From the NCBI GenBank assembly GCA_037951165.1, contig JBBDHG010000043.1:62001-126000 (forward strand): a stretch of 64,000 bases of DNA, in the 5' to 3' direction. This document shows, piece by piece, positions 37,896 to 49,700 of this stretch. Each line of letters opens with the position of its first letter. Position 1 is the stretch's first letter. Below the pieces are notes generated by a model that saw nothing but the letters and a program-made list of their open reading frames with translations, made no database searches and was not told where the DNA came from. Both the position numbers and the translations under genes were made by a program. The DNA is from Lophius americanus. Lineage: Eukaryota; Chordata; Actinopteri; Lophiiformes; Lophiidae.

Positions 37896-39571
37896 GCAGC
37901 CACAAAAGGCAGCGACTAAAATAAGACCTGTGTGGCTATTGTCTCTTTCCAGGAGGGTTTTGATGATAAAAAAGCCCACGCTATTTGTCTCCGCCTTGCC
38001 CTCCTCGAGAGCATCGATACCTGGAGATGTTTTTTTAGTAGAGATAGGGGAGACAGTATGTCAGGGAAAAATCGAGTGGAGAGGTTTGGGTTTTCTCTTC
38101 AGGTTTGTATAATTATATTGGGAGTCTTTATCCTAAGTATCTATTATTTTCATGCCTGGCAGCTTCAGAGTTGTGGATCATTGTCAAATGGGTAAGAAAT
38201 ACTCAACTCTTCGCTGACTGATTGACAACTACAGGCTGCACACTTCTGTCCAATCATACGCTCCACTGTCAACTTGATTCTTCCACTGGCTTCATGGGAG
38301 AAAGAAAAGCTGTTGCCATAGTTTGCTACAGGAGCAACATCCGGATTTGATTGGCAGGCCGGCCCTTTTCAGGACAGACAGAGCCAATCAGCTTAATTAG
38401 CCCAATGGCATTCCCAGATATTGTATCTACAAGGCTTGGGATTTGTGTGCAAGGGTTTAAGTTTGAGGTTTGTGTTTGAGGATTCACTGGGGCTCTCTTT
38501 CACTGTAAATCAGACAGGAAGTAGATTTAACAGACAAGGATTGGAGAGAGGCCGCTTGTAGTAATATGCCTTTATTGATGAAGGTATGTGCAGGAAAAGA
38601 AAAAAGAATTACGAAAATATTTAAAAAAAAAGGGAGAAAAGCTGGTTTTGACCCACAATAGTGTTTTAATTCATTATATTGGCTAATAATGTCCAAGATG
38701 ATTGAGCACATATCACTCCATGCATATAGCAATTACAACAAAGAGGATGAAACAACTTGATAATAACTATACTATTTATATACAGAAATTCTGTCACACA
38801 CAGCTGGTTACAACCATATCATCACAACTAAAAAGTCATATCAATAATAAACCCGCAAAGACCCAGACAGGAATAGACCCGTTTGAAAAAATGGTCGAAT
38901 ACGTATTTCATCTTTTACGCGGGGATATATCAAAGCATTATATTTAAAAATTCAATGCGTCTCTCTGAGGTAATTTGTTGAAGCGACCAGGTATAACTTA
39001 ATATTACATTGTTTAAGGTGTAATATCATTTATGACGGTCTGCAATCCATTCATAAAAGATGTTCAGCATGAAACATTTTGCTTAAGCAGGTTCCATTAA
39101 TCTCATTAAGCACCTGTGATCTATAAATTTCAAATTAACTAGAATTAATGACACTGCCTTGCCTGCCCTCACAACTTTATTAATGTCAGCCTTCACATTG
39201 TTCATTAAAATCAAGCAAAGTTCACCACTGGCTTTGGAACATAAGCGTCCCACAATGTAATGATCAATAAAAATTGTAAAAAAAATCACTTACCTCAAGT
39301 TTACGCTTTGCTTAAAGAAAAGATGCTTTTCAGTCAAAATCCGAGTCATATTTTTATGAATGGGGCCTGAGTTAAGCTATAAGGAGACTCTAAAGTTCTT
39401 CAAATTAATATGCAAAACAAACAAAAATGCTCTATTCCCAATACTTTTTCTTCATGGTGATGGGAAATTACAGTTTCTTCCTTTCTCTTGCAGATTTGAG
39501 GATTTTTATAATAAATTTTTAATAAATGTGTATTAAGAAAATAATCTTTTTTCCAAAACTTCATTTATGTC
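37896..39571. other. unique noncoding DNA, candidate regulatory block at 39.07-39.29 kb
   Basis: No gene recognised. 38200-38460 is GC-balanced and unique. 38700-38950 is AT-rich with a short frame. 39070-39290 (GTTCCATTAATCTCATTAAG, TTAACTAGAATTAATGAC) has the dense TAAT/ATTA texture of a conserved noncoding element; not tested. Confidence 0.4.
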
Positions 39572-39945
39572 AATTTCAATTTTATTTATAGAGCACATTT
39601 ATAACAACCACAGTTGATCAAAGTGCTGATCAGAATCAAAAAGAACAAGAACTGCAGATTAAAAAACAAGCAATAAAACAACTAAAGGTAATAAGTAATA
39701 AAACAATTTTCCACTAAAACCACAATATATATTTTTTACTTCAATCTCAATTAAAAGCCAAAGTAAACAGGTGGGTCGTGAGTAAAGCTTTAAAAGTCGC
39801 TGCGGTTGTAGGAGGTCTTGTAAGAGCAGGTAAACTATTCCATCGACAAACACTGAAGCCCACTGACTCTTTTTATCAACTGGTTTCGTTACAAACAGTA
39901 AAGTTAAGAACTTGCCTTTTTTAGTGGGCATGTGCTTTGATTAAA
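39572..39945. repeat. teleost interspersed repeat (TTTATTTATAGAGCACATTT type)
   Basis: CAATTTTATTTATAGAGCAC, then CAACCACAGTTGATCAAAGT, an A-rich middle, then TTAAAAGCCAAAGTAAACAG, GTGGGT and an ACTATTCCATCGACAAACAC end follow a common fish repeat consensus block by block. It has no coding part. Classification (SINE- or LINE-derived) is uncertain; this copy is moderately diverged. Confidence 0.65.
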
Positions 39946-42130
39946 AGCACGTATTACCTCCCAACAAGTGATCATCAATTTATACATAAATAAATACTTT
40001 ATGTTATGCCCAGGTTACCTGAGGGATCCACTGTTTGATTTCTATAATGTATTCCGCATGTTCCTTCTGGAGATGTTGGAGAAGCAAATGGCATTCATTT
40101 GCATTTTCATTTTGTATTTAGGACCCCCATAGTGTAGGCTGCTTACTGGATTTTTATAGAAACTCAAGGACACAGTGCGGCAGAAGAAAAACAGCAAATC
40201 AATCACGTGACTCGATTATGACCACACAGCCAGTACACAGTTCTAACGCATCAGACCATTTCGGTGAAAAAAGGTAACCCTTTGAAAGTGTTGTGTTATT
40301 ATAAAAACTAGACCTGACATGCCTGTGACAACTCGAGCTGTTTCCAGATAATTTCCCTCGTGCTCGCCACTTAATGAACATAATTACCACCGTCTTCAGT
40401 GTCCCCCCCTTGATTAATTGTTACAACATTTCTTTGTTGGGTACCGACAAATTACCCCCTCGTACCACCGTTGCCATTTTCGCATCAGGCAATCATAAAG
40501 TACGCGGGCAAACTCTCGTAAAGACAGCCTAGAGCCACTTGAGAGCCATGTTGGGATTATTGAAGGAGGCCCAGAAAGTTAAGGACTCACAAATCAGTCA
40601 ATTATAATCATCGGGGAATGGTTTTTGAAGCTTATGGCCGTTTGATGGGAAATGAGGGGGCATCCCATAAACACAACGTGTCGACTAGCTATACACAAAA
40701 GATTTGCCTTCTGCAGAACCCATCTTAAGACTACGTCACTACAGATGCCTCAGCGATCATATGTAGGCACACGCACACACACGACGGCACCTGTCAATAC
40801 AGAAGTCCACAGGAAGAAGTTCTAATCCAATCCATGAGATCGGGTTTGTAGTGCAATTATCTTGGGCATATTTCACCCAGCACCTAATTGAGAAGGTGTC
40901 ACCGAGTTAAGCAAGGCTTGTCTTAGGAACATTTGCTTAATAAGCCGTGGCCTAATGCAATAAGGTGCCTATTTTCAATCAGCCATGACAAAGTCTAATT
41001 TATGCCAGGCCAAAGGAGCAAGGAGAGGGAGTCTGGGGGTCGAGTAATGATTGTGACCACTGGAAGTGTGATTTAGAGAGAGTTTAGAGAGATGCTGCTG
41101 CTCCACCCACACCCCAGCGCTTTGACCAGAGTGAGGAAAATGATGTGTGTGTTAAGGGTGGTCTCCTGTTGAGAGAAACATGCTTTTTTTTGGCGTTGCA
41201 CATGTATTCAGGTATGAATATGCACAAACACACCTTCATGTTCAGACACATCCAGAGTTATGTATACAGTACACACAAAGCCAGAGCACTTCTGCATGAT
41301 TGATTCAGCGGTGCATCAGATCGCTCACTGTGACAAATAGCTGTCTGACAACAGAACACAAAAAAGCCCACACCCTAACACCTAACCTGTGAGGGGGACT
41401 GGGGTGAGGGAGGGGGTGACCTAGCAGCATGGGACCCCACAATCCGTCCTCCCTACCTCGTTTCCCATATCACAACGGTTTTTCTCTCTGTGTCCGACTA
41501 TTAATTTCTTCTTTAGCCCTCCCTCGCAGTCTTTTTCCTGCTTGCCTTTCTTACTTTTTATTACAATTTTCCTTCCGATTCTACTTCTGTATCGTCAATT
41601 GTATCTCTGCAAGGTATTCTATCCTCCCTCTCTCTCTCTCTCTCTCCTTCTTGGGGAGTGATAGATTCCCCCTCAGTTCATTTATCCTGGAAGCGGAGGA
41701 GACGGCAGTGTGATGTGATCCATCTCGCCGGCGATGGAGGGAGAGCGGCGTCCCTGATCACAGGTTCTATCAATCTCACTCATAGGGGCCGGATCAGTGC
41801 TGCTGTCAGACAGCAGACACAGATGGCCTGTTTGCCTGCCTAAGACTTCCAACTGTACCGGGAGCACTAGCACTCAGCGGGGATCTGACTGTAGCTGAGA
41901 CAGGGAGACCCACGGAGGGGATGTTTCTGCTTCTGAATTCCATGGAGGAAGAGGCGTTACTCTCACTCATACTGATGCTCCTGGTCTAAATACGTTTCCC
42001 TTCTTCAAGTCACTGGAAAGTGTCAGCACATCTCTGGCTGATGTAAGGAAATGTTTAAGTGTTGTAGTTTATAATAAAAGCTACAATCTTTGTGTCAGTT
42101 TTCAGACCTGTGCTTGTTTCAATTGACTCA
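39946..42130. other. unique DNA with enhancer-like blocks at 40.38-41.0 kb
   Basis: No gene recognised. 40380-40690 and 40830-41010 are non-repetitive and look like conserved noncoding elements (ATGAACATAATTACCACCG, TTATAATCATCGGGGAATGG, GCACCTAATTGAGAAGGTGT). A (CT)n run lies at 41626-41646. The short frames at 41429-41873 overlap the pyrimidine repeat. Confidence 0.4.
41626..41646. repeat. (CT)n microsatellite
   Basis: About ten CT units. Confidence 0.93.
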
Positions 42131-42205
42131 ATTCACTGGCGACTCATCCAGGGTGCACCCCTCATCCAGGGTGCCTCTCGCCCAATGTCTGCTGGGATAG
42201 GTTCA
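42131..42205 (+). mobile_element. L2/Maui-like LINE 3' tail with a small tandem duplication
   Basis: TTCACTGGCGACTCATCCAG, GGGTGC, GCCTCTCGCCCAATGTCTGC and TGGGATAGG match the conserved 3' part of fish L2-type elements. The unit TCATCCAGGGTGC is present twice in tandem (42143-42174). The terminal GGATAAGCGG part is missing. The open frame across it is not a gene. Confidence 0.75.
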
Positions 42206-42515
42206 AATGAAACCTTTTGGTTTGAGACCTTTATCAGGCATAAACTAGTTCCACAGGCTAAGCCAGTCAACCAACACTTAGTACAAAGACGGTTTTAGGG
42301 GAACACTTTATTCAATGTCCGATTTTATCACCGCTTCGTTTTTCAACATTTGATTTTTGACAGGCACCCCCTAATGACGTCATCAGGTTGTGTTTTAGTC
42401 TACTACGACTGTGATATGTTATTGCAAAGCAAAATCACCTCGATGCGGGTATTTCAACAAAAAAAATGAAAAACAACTAATTGTATGCCAATTAAATCAG
42501 AGCAATGGTGAATAT
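42206..42515. other. DNA between two LINE remnants, holds a CRE-containing repeat half
   Basis: No gene. The part 42315-42420 resembles a second stretch at 52590-52675: both read TTTGAC-GGC-C-CC-TA-TGACGTCAT and share an upstream ATGTC--ATTT-TATCAC block. It is probably an unclassified dispersed repeat carrying a full CRE octamer at 42375-42382. Confidence 0.45.
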
Positions 42516-43048
42516 GGAAACGAGGTGAAGACGCGAGTGCAGGCAGGTTGCAGTTGGTGGAGAAGAGTGTAAGGATTTATCTGTGACGGAAGTGACGCAG
42601 CAAGAGTGAAGGGAATGGTTTACAAGATGTTAGTGAGTCCAGCTCTGCTGGACGGATTAGAGACGGCGGCTGTGACCAGAAGACAGGAGGCAGAGCTGGA
42701 GGTGGCAGAGTTGAAGATGTTAAAATGTGCTTTGGTACTGACGGGGCTGGACAGGATTAGAAAGGAGCACATCAGAAGGACAGTCCAGGTTTGCCAAAGT
42801 AAGAGAGGCCAGATTGAGATGGGTTGGACATGTGAAGAGGAGGATAATTGAGCCATCGGAGGAAGGATGCTGGAGATGGGGCCACCAGACAGGAAAAAGG
42901 GGGAAGACGAGTGGAGGTTTCTGGATGTGGTGAAAGAGGACATGCAATTGGTTGGTGTAACAGGGGGGACGCAGAGGACAGGGCAAGATGGAAACAGATG
43001 ATCCGCTCCAGGTATCCCGAAAGGGAATTGCCGAAAGAAGAAGAGGAA
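42516..43048 (+). mobile_element. 5'-truncated RTE-like LINE, 3' end of ORF2, dead
   Basis: The sequence tracks the 3' end of a common fish non-LTR retrotransposon (RTE/Expander-like). The frame at 42606-42851 encodes the C-terminal reverse-transcriptase region with the hallmark RRQEAELEVAELKMLK, preceded by a VSPALLDGLET-like phrase. It then stops, and the protein continues in another frame from about 42848 (GDAEDRARWKQMIR near the end), so at least one frameshift has broken it. The element ends with GATCCGCTCCAGGTATCCCG and an AAGAAGAAGAGG tail, the typical terminus. The 5' part, with endonuclease and most of the polymerase, is absent. The class (non-LTR, ORF2 3' end) is secure; the clade name is less so. 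Confidence 0.85.
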
Positions 43049-44967
43049 AGATTCTGTGACCTTTAATTGTCAGCCTAAATGTGATGATTGTGGCAGCCCA
43101 AAGGCAGCACCAGTTACTGATAAAAATAAAACTAACACAATTCCTGTGATAAAAAAATCATTTCACGATTTCTAGACCGCACTTTTATTTTTTTATGTGC
43201 AATATGATTCCTATTTGACCAGCAGCATTTTTTATTCCATGTCAGATCGTATTTCTAGACACACTTGGCATATGCTGAATCAAAACGCATTAAACTCTCC
43301 TTGACACTCAAGTACACAAAATCACCCTCACCCATGACATAAACCACCCTTTACACACGTTCCCCTTTACACATTCTGACACCCCTCAAAAAACACTTCC
43401 CTGCTGATGTGTAACACTCTCATGCACTCATCCACAGACACTTCATAGCCTGACATGCATCACCCTGACGCGCACACACATGCACACATCCGCACACATC
43501 AGAAGCAGTGGGCCGTAACGCGCTGTCCCTATCCACCCCAGACAGTGTTGACCAATCAAATTAGGCCTGATCAAAACATGCCATTCAAAGTCAGGTCGGG
43601 GGTGGGGTGGTGGGGGGGTGCATTCAGAGGAGTGCTGCCGAAGCTCTGACCTTGGGTGCAATTAGCATGACCAGAAAGAGACAGACCAAAGAGTGGGAGA
43701 GAGAGAGAGTACAGAGGGGCTGAACAGAATAAAGAAGAAGGTAATGCAAAAGCACCCCCACCTCACTGGATCTGCAAATAGGGGATGGAGCCCTCTGAGG
43801 GCCCACTCAGCACAGGGCCCTGGTCTTACCAACCTCCGCCTCCTCCTTCGCTCCCTCTTCACCCGAGCTCCTCTAACTCCCCTGCCGTCTCCCAGAGTTC
43901 CCCAGTGCGAGCCCCGGGCCAAGGTCTCCCCCTGAGAAAAGCGGAACCTCATCCCCGTGTCTTCTTCTGACCTGCTCTCATTAGCTACTGCATGTCATTT
44001 TTGATTTTGTAGGCCATTAGGTTCCATAATGTCATTATGTGTTTCAGGTAAAATAATACAGTGTGGTGGATTTTTACATACTGCTGAGTTTCGGTGCTCA
44101 TTTCAATTAGAGGATAAATTAAACAGAATAAGATCAATAATGACATTGAACTCCCTCAACACAAGTATAAACACCTCCTCCGGATACATGTTCATCTCTT
44201 ATCCAATAATTAATCCTGCAGTGAAGCATGATCTTGAATCACTGCATCAGTGTCATCTACCCTTGATAGTAAAACATGTATTTCTTCAAACGTACAGCCA
44301 TCTCCTTTCCGCCGACACCTCTTTTTATTTTCAAAGGTTTCAACATTTGTTAACATGATGCGCGCGCAACCAGATACATATTTGTCTAGGGTAGGAATGC
44401 TGCGCAGACACACACATACACACATCTGGCTGGGAATCTAATTTCAATCGACTGCCAGACTGAAGAGGTTTGAGGTTAGAGCCATACAGTACAAAGGCTG
44501 GGCAGGGTCGCCTAAAGCGAGGTGCGCAAGTTCAAATTGTTTTCTATAAGTCACCTCTACGGGGGATTTGTGTTTATCCCTGACCATTGATTTGTTGCTG
44601 GGGTTCATTGGGTAAGAGGGAGAGAAGGGGATAGAAGGTAGGCAAAAGACGGGAATTCAAGAGTGGCCGGATGAGGGTCTCGTCCTTCTCTTGGATCTCC
44701 AGAGAGGGGAGAGTTGCAGGAGGATGGAAGGATAATGGCTTTTTGGTTTGGGTTTTTTATATATATGATGCGTTTTGTGCTATTGTATTGTTTAGATTAA
44801 ATGAAAAACAGAAAATCAATCAACTATTAAGGAAAACAATTTTGTTCATATACAGTTAACTTCCCAAATGATGTTAGGGCCTGCAGTATTTCTCTTTTAT
44901 ATGACTGAATGCTTAATATTACAAAACGGTAAAAAACCCGTGAAGACTAACAATGTGTAAGGAGCAT
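43049..44967. other. unique noncoding DNA with GC-rich patch at 43.79-43.94 kb
   Basis: No gene recognised. 43455-43500 is irregular CA-rich DNA and 43590-43620 is G-rich. 43785-43945 is GC-rich and pyrimidine-biased, with overlapping frames on both strands and no domain. 43980-44360 is unique, moderately AT-rich sequence without a recognised element. Confidence 0.5.
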
Positions 44968-45206
44968 TCCTGCATTTCCTGTGACCGCTAATCCCGATCA
45001 GGGTCGGGGGGTGGGCTGCAAGCCTTTTCCAGCTGACTTATAGCGATAGGCAGGGTACAACCTGGACAAGTAGCCGGTTCATTCCAGAGCCGACGCAGAG
45101 ACGAACATCCATTCATGCTCACGCTCAGATTTCGAGTCGCCAATTCACCAAAACTGCAAGTTTTTGGTACTGGAGTAATCAGAGAGAACCCACACAAACA
45201 TTTCAG
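44968..45206 (-). mobile_element. L2/Maui-like LINE 3' fragment
   Basis: On the minus strand this is the fish L2-type tail. Read on the plus strand: CTGTGACCGCTAATCCCGAT, CAGGGTCGGGG, CAGCTGACTTATAGCGATAG, GCAGGGTACAACCTGGACAA, CATCCATTCATGCTCACGCT, then GAGTCGCCAATTCACC and GAACCCACACAAACATTTCA. The block order matches the consensus over about 240 bp with scattered substitutions. No coding part remains. Confidence 0.85.
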
Positions 45207-46500
45207 TTCAGTTTTAAATTCAATCTCTGCAAAATATGTTAAGGAAATCGAAGCAAATGTTGGTTCAAGGTGTGGTGGATACCTGCAGAGGCTTACGTGA
45301 AAGTCACAGCCAAACACCTGAGTAGAAAATAGCACAATAGGTTCAAAACAGAAAAGCGCCAATTCATTTCAAAGCCGGAATTCAGAATTTGCACAATAAT
45401 ATAAGTGCGGCACCGATTCAACAGTACAAATGTATATTTTGACACCAGTTAGTAATTAAAGACATTACTAACTCAAATCAAATATTTTGCACCGGTATAG
45501 AAATAGTTTCTTTTTTCTGTACCGTTGAATAAATTAACATTTTATTCCACAAAATAACTCAAAGAGGTTTTGTTTTTTGTATTAAGAAATTGTTGTTGTT
45601 TTCTTAAATCTAAAACTACAAGGTAAATCACGCTTTCATTCTGTTATGCTATACACTAAGGCAGTAATCTTATATTGTGGTGTCATTTTCTTCTTTTCTA
45701 TTTGTCTTTTACACTTTTGTCTTTGGTGAACAATAGGATATTCTTGATGGGGGGATTTCCATTTCCCTGCATTGTTCTACCAACCTCTTGTCTTTCTGCG
45801 TCTGTTGTTCTCATCTCATAATGCTTCTGTGGCGCTCACCCCGTGACTCGCCTACTTCATTTTCACTTGGTGCCTTAATTACCACTGAGCATCTTCAATG
45901 CAAACGATGAGACACAAATGGAAAACAAATACAATCAACACACTGTCTTATTAACCACGTTGTCTCGCCCTCCCCTACACCTCTTCTTCCAGACAATGCC
46001 CTGTGTCCATGTGTGTTCTGTACACTACAATGTGCCGATGGAGGGGTTGTGAGGTGAATGTCAATACAGGTTTGCATAAGCACACAGTAAAACACTGTTT
46101 TGTAATTGGGGAAGAGGTAAAGTGTTAAAGGGACAATGAAAGCATTATTCTGTCCATCACTTAGTTTGAACAAAGCAAACAGAAAATCAAAGAGTCAAAA
46201 GTCAAATGCAAAGAGATAGATCTTCAGTCTGATATTGTGTCTCTGAAATATTATAGTTAAATTAAATAAGGTGTACTAGTAGAATGGTAGTGCATCACAA
46301 AGATTAACATAGATCAGTACACATGTATGCTGGTCGAATACAACAAATTTTAAGATAGCAATATATTTAACTCAACTTTCAAATATTGGCAGCCATAGCG
46401 ACAGAATAGGCAACACTAAGCTGAAGCAGAGCAGAGCTTATGACATCATAATAATGGCTATAGTGTTCAATCTGAACACATCCCTTTACTTGCATTTATT
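45207..46500. other. unique AT-rich DNA between two L2-like copies
   Basis: No gene recognised. A stretch at 45400-45540 (GCGGCACCGATTCAACAGTA, GCACCGGTATAG, GTACCGTTGAATAA) resembles hAT-type fish repeats rich in GGTACCG motifs, but is too diverged to call. The minus-strand frame at 45895-46173 has no domain. Confidence 0.45.
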
Positions 46501-46790
46501 TTCCATCCATCCATTTTATGTAACTGCTAGTCCTATTCAGGGTCAAGGTTGGGCTGGAGCCAGCCCTGGCAGACACCACACCTGGACAAGGTGTGTCCTC
46601 ACAGGACCAACACATAAAGAAAGGCAACCATTCATGCTCACATTGACACAATTGCACAATTTGGAGTCTCCAATTCACCTAGTGTATGTTTTTGGGACTG
46701 TGGGAGGAAGTGTACCCAAAGGAAATCCACACAAACATTGTGAGAAGATGAAAACTCCACACAAAAAGGCCCCAAAGCCAGAGGTGAATG
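46501..46790 (-). mobile_element. L2/Maui-like LINE 3' fragment
   Basis: Starts on the plus strand with TTCCATCCATCCATTTTATG, i.e. the reversed ATGGATGGA tail. It then runs through AACTGCTAGTCC, CAGGGTCAAGG, CTGGAGCCAGCCCTGG, CACCTGGACAAGG, CAACCATTCATGCTCACATT, GGAGTCTCCAATTCACC, TTTTTGGGACTGTGGGAGGA and AACTCCACACAAAAAGGCCC, all in consensus order. It is the best preserved L2-like copy here. Another copy lies 1.3 kb to the left in the same orientation. Confidence 0.9.
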
Positions 46791-49700
46791 TAAACCTGAA
46801 ACTCCTACTGAGCAACTTGTGTCATGCGGACAATCTATCTTGGAAAAACCTAACAGCTGAACATGAATTTCTTTTCACCATACCAAAGAAAACTGTCCAA
46901 CTTTCCGTGTGAATACAACCTTGCTGCCAGAAAGGGGTCGAAAATGTTCAACATTTCAAGTTCAAATAGGAAGATGATATCACTGATGTGGTAAGACTGA
47001 GAAAAAAAAGTTAATAAACAAACATTTATCTCGAAAGGCAAATTAATTCTATTTATGGTAAAACCAACAGTATTCTGTTTTTTGTTTTTCTTATCACAGA
47101 GGTTTAGAAACCAACATGGATGCTTTATATTGAATCTGGAATGAATCAAAACGAGTAATTTTCCTGACAAAAACAAAGGTGCTGTCATCACAGAGAAAGG
47201 CCAACTGGCTGCCTCCGTACTTCAAAGCTCAACTACTGAGAAGTTAGAGCGGTCAGCCATGGATGTATTTAGGTATATGCTTGATTACTCATGCACGTTG
47301 TGGATTTCATGGAGGAGTGTGGATTCACTTGTGTTTGTTTAGTTTGGGGAGTCAGCCTCAGCTTGACAGTCATCTTGAGGGGCCAGTTTGCTTTACCCAT
47401 AAACAAGACAGGTCCAAATTAGCCTCTCAGAAAGCCTGTGGCCTTGAGTGGTGCTGTCCTACCCCCAAGCTACATTATTGAGCAATGCTAATGATCCCGG
47501 CTCTACTCATTTACTCTCTCTTCAACAACATTTCGCTGGCTCTCGTATCAGATTTACCTTGGTTGACTTTGCAGCAAGCTTTATCATTTAATATTTTAAC
47601 CCTTAAAAACATAAAAAAAACAAGGGAAAAAATCATGTACGCGGTGGGAGTTGTGAGATTCTTCACTCTGACTCTTGCTGACTGACTCTCTCTCAAGGTT
47701 TTGGTAAGTACTGCTGTACCTTCAGGTTTTAATAAGCAGTGGAGCAGAGGATTTTGTGTGTCTTTGTGTGTGTATCATGCATTGCTGTTTGTATGTGTGA
47801 GTTTGAACGGTGAGCCGGTAACGAGGCATACCACCGGTGCCGCATCACTGTTTACCCTAGCAAATCCTGAACGAGGCCGTGGTTCTCCGAAGAGAGCTTT
47901 ACGCCTGTTAATTGGTCATTAAAAGTAGTGGTTTGTGGGCCTCACTAAATCTTTAAACAGGCCATGAAATAATAAAAGCGGAGGTTTGTCACCGCTGTTA
48001 GCTCCCTGGAGCAGGCAGAGAGAGCGATAGAGGAGAAAGAAAGAGGAGCAGGACTCGGCTTTTGATCATTATCTGCAGAATTAACATGACTGATAATAAT
48101 TGCTCTGTTCATTTCAGGTCTTGTAAATACATGGTGGATGTGGGGATGCACGCGTCGGCAGGAGAAAGGGGGTTGTCATTGATGTGTGAGGGGGCAGAGA
48201 GGTGGGCTACAGGGGATGATTGTGGCAGTAATCATGATTAGTGAGAAAAACACAAAATTCTTGTTAGACACTGGTTCAGGCAAAGGTAGCTTGTTGTGCC
48301 GGGCCTGGAACCCACAGTGGTGCACAGGTTTGACACTGGGTACAGGTGGTATACAGGTGGGTCCACAGACGATAGAACCAGCAGAGAATATACATAACAG
48401 CACTAATGATATCAATGAAATTTTGTTTAAAAATGACACCAAAATTATGGAGACAACAAGTGTCAAAGCCCGCTCACTCACACACACTCACACACACACA
48501 TTTACACACACACTCAGGCATGCTCACTTTCTCCTCGCACACAAGCCGGTCGGTGTATTGTACCCTCCTAAATCCTTTGAGAGTAATGATTCTGTTATAC
48601 TTGCATGGCTTCTCATATATTGATTTGGGCCGGGAGGAGGCACCTCCCTTAGGGGCCCCTATTCCTCGACACCCCACCCGGCTCCTATTGTGCATGTGTG
48701 CAAAATACCAGCAGTTGGTGTCAACAGGAGGGAGGAGGAGAAAAAAAAAGACATAAAAGAGAGAAGTTTGGACATATTTAAGAGGACCGGCCAATCCCCT
48801 CGCCCTCTTACCTACACACAAACACATGCAGATACACACACACAAACACATGCACACACAACCCATGAGTGTGAACACCCTTATTGTTGGGGTATCAGTT
48901 AAAGCCATCAATAATGGAGCAGTGGACTGTGAAGGGACAGGCATGACCCAGACTGCCCATGATGTGGTGTGTGTCTTTGTTTCTGTGTGTCTCTGCAACT
49001 CAGGATCCATACAATTCTGCAAGCTCCCACCAAAAGAGATCCCGATAGCCTACCTACATGACCTTTCCCTCCTCACCACCCTCCTGCCTGTGAGATGACC
49101 TGTGTGTTGAGTGTGTGTGTATGTTGTTCTGTGCGTGTCTGCCCCATACAGACCCCTTTCCGCCCCTAACCCCCTCTGACCCTCCCCTCTCCTAGCCCGT
49201 CCACCCAAAACTCCCATTGTTTCCTCTCCTCCATTGTCTCAGCTGAGAATGGAGGGATGAGCAGACGGAAAAGCCGGACCCTGATGTTGTGAACTGACTG
49301 CTCATCCTACAGACAGTGACAAAAAAATAAAAATAAAGATTTCCTGAGGTGTTCTTTATAGCACTAAACTAGAAAAAAAGTGAAACTACAATAATGGGAT
49401 GAAAAATGATGTACGTCACTTCCATTTATTTTTTTGCTTTTAATTGAAAACAAATTCTCACATCCTGACCAGAAATTAGCATAACTCTTTTGCCACTTTA
49501 CCTAATGCACTCAGACCTTGAGGAATGTTCACATTTTAAGTCTTTGTCCTCTCACAAATTTTGCATTGATGGTCTCAAAATTGTTGACAGAAGAACAAAT
49601 ATCCATAATTGAATTTCTGCCCAGTTATACACATTTTCTCTTCCCTGTTTTTATTATACTAGACAGGATTATGTGAATGTCATCCACTATTTTCAACTTT

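Noticed and set aside
45400..45540. Possible hAT remnant with CACCGATTC / GTACCGTTG words
   Set aside because: Too diverged and no terminal repeat visible.
48474..49022. 182-codon minus-strand open frame, Cys/Val rich
   Set aside because: Runs through two CA-rich stretches; composition is repeat-driven.
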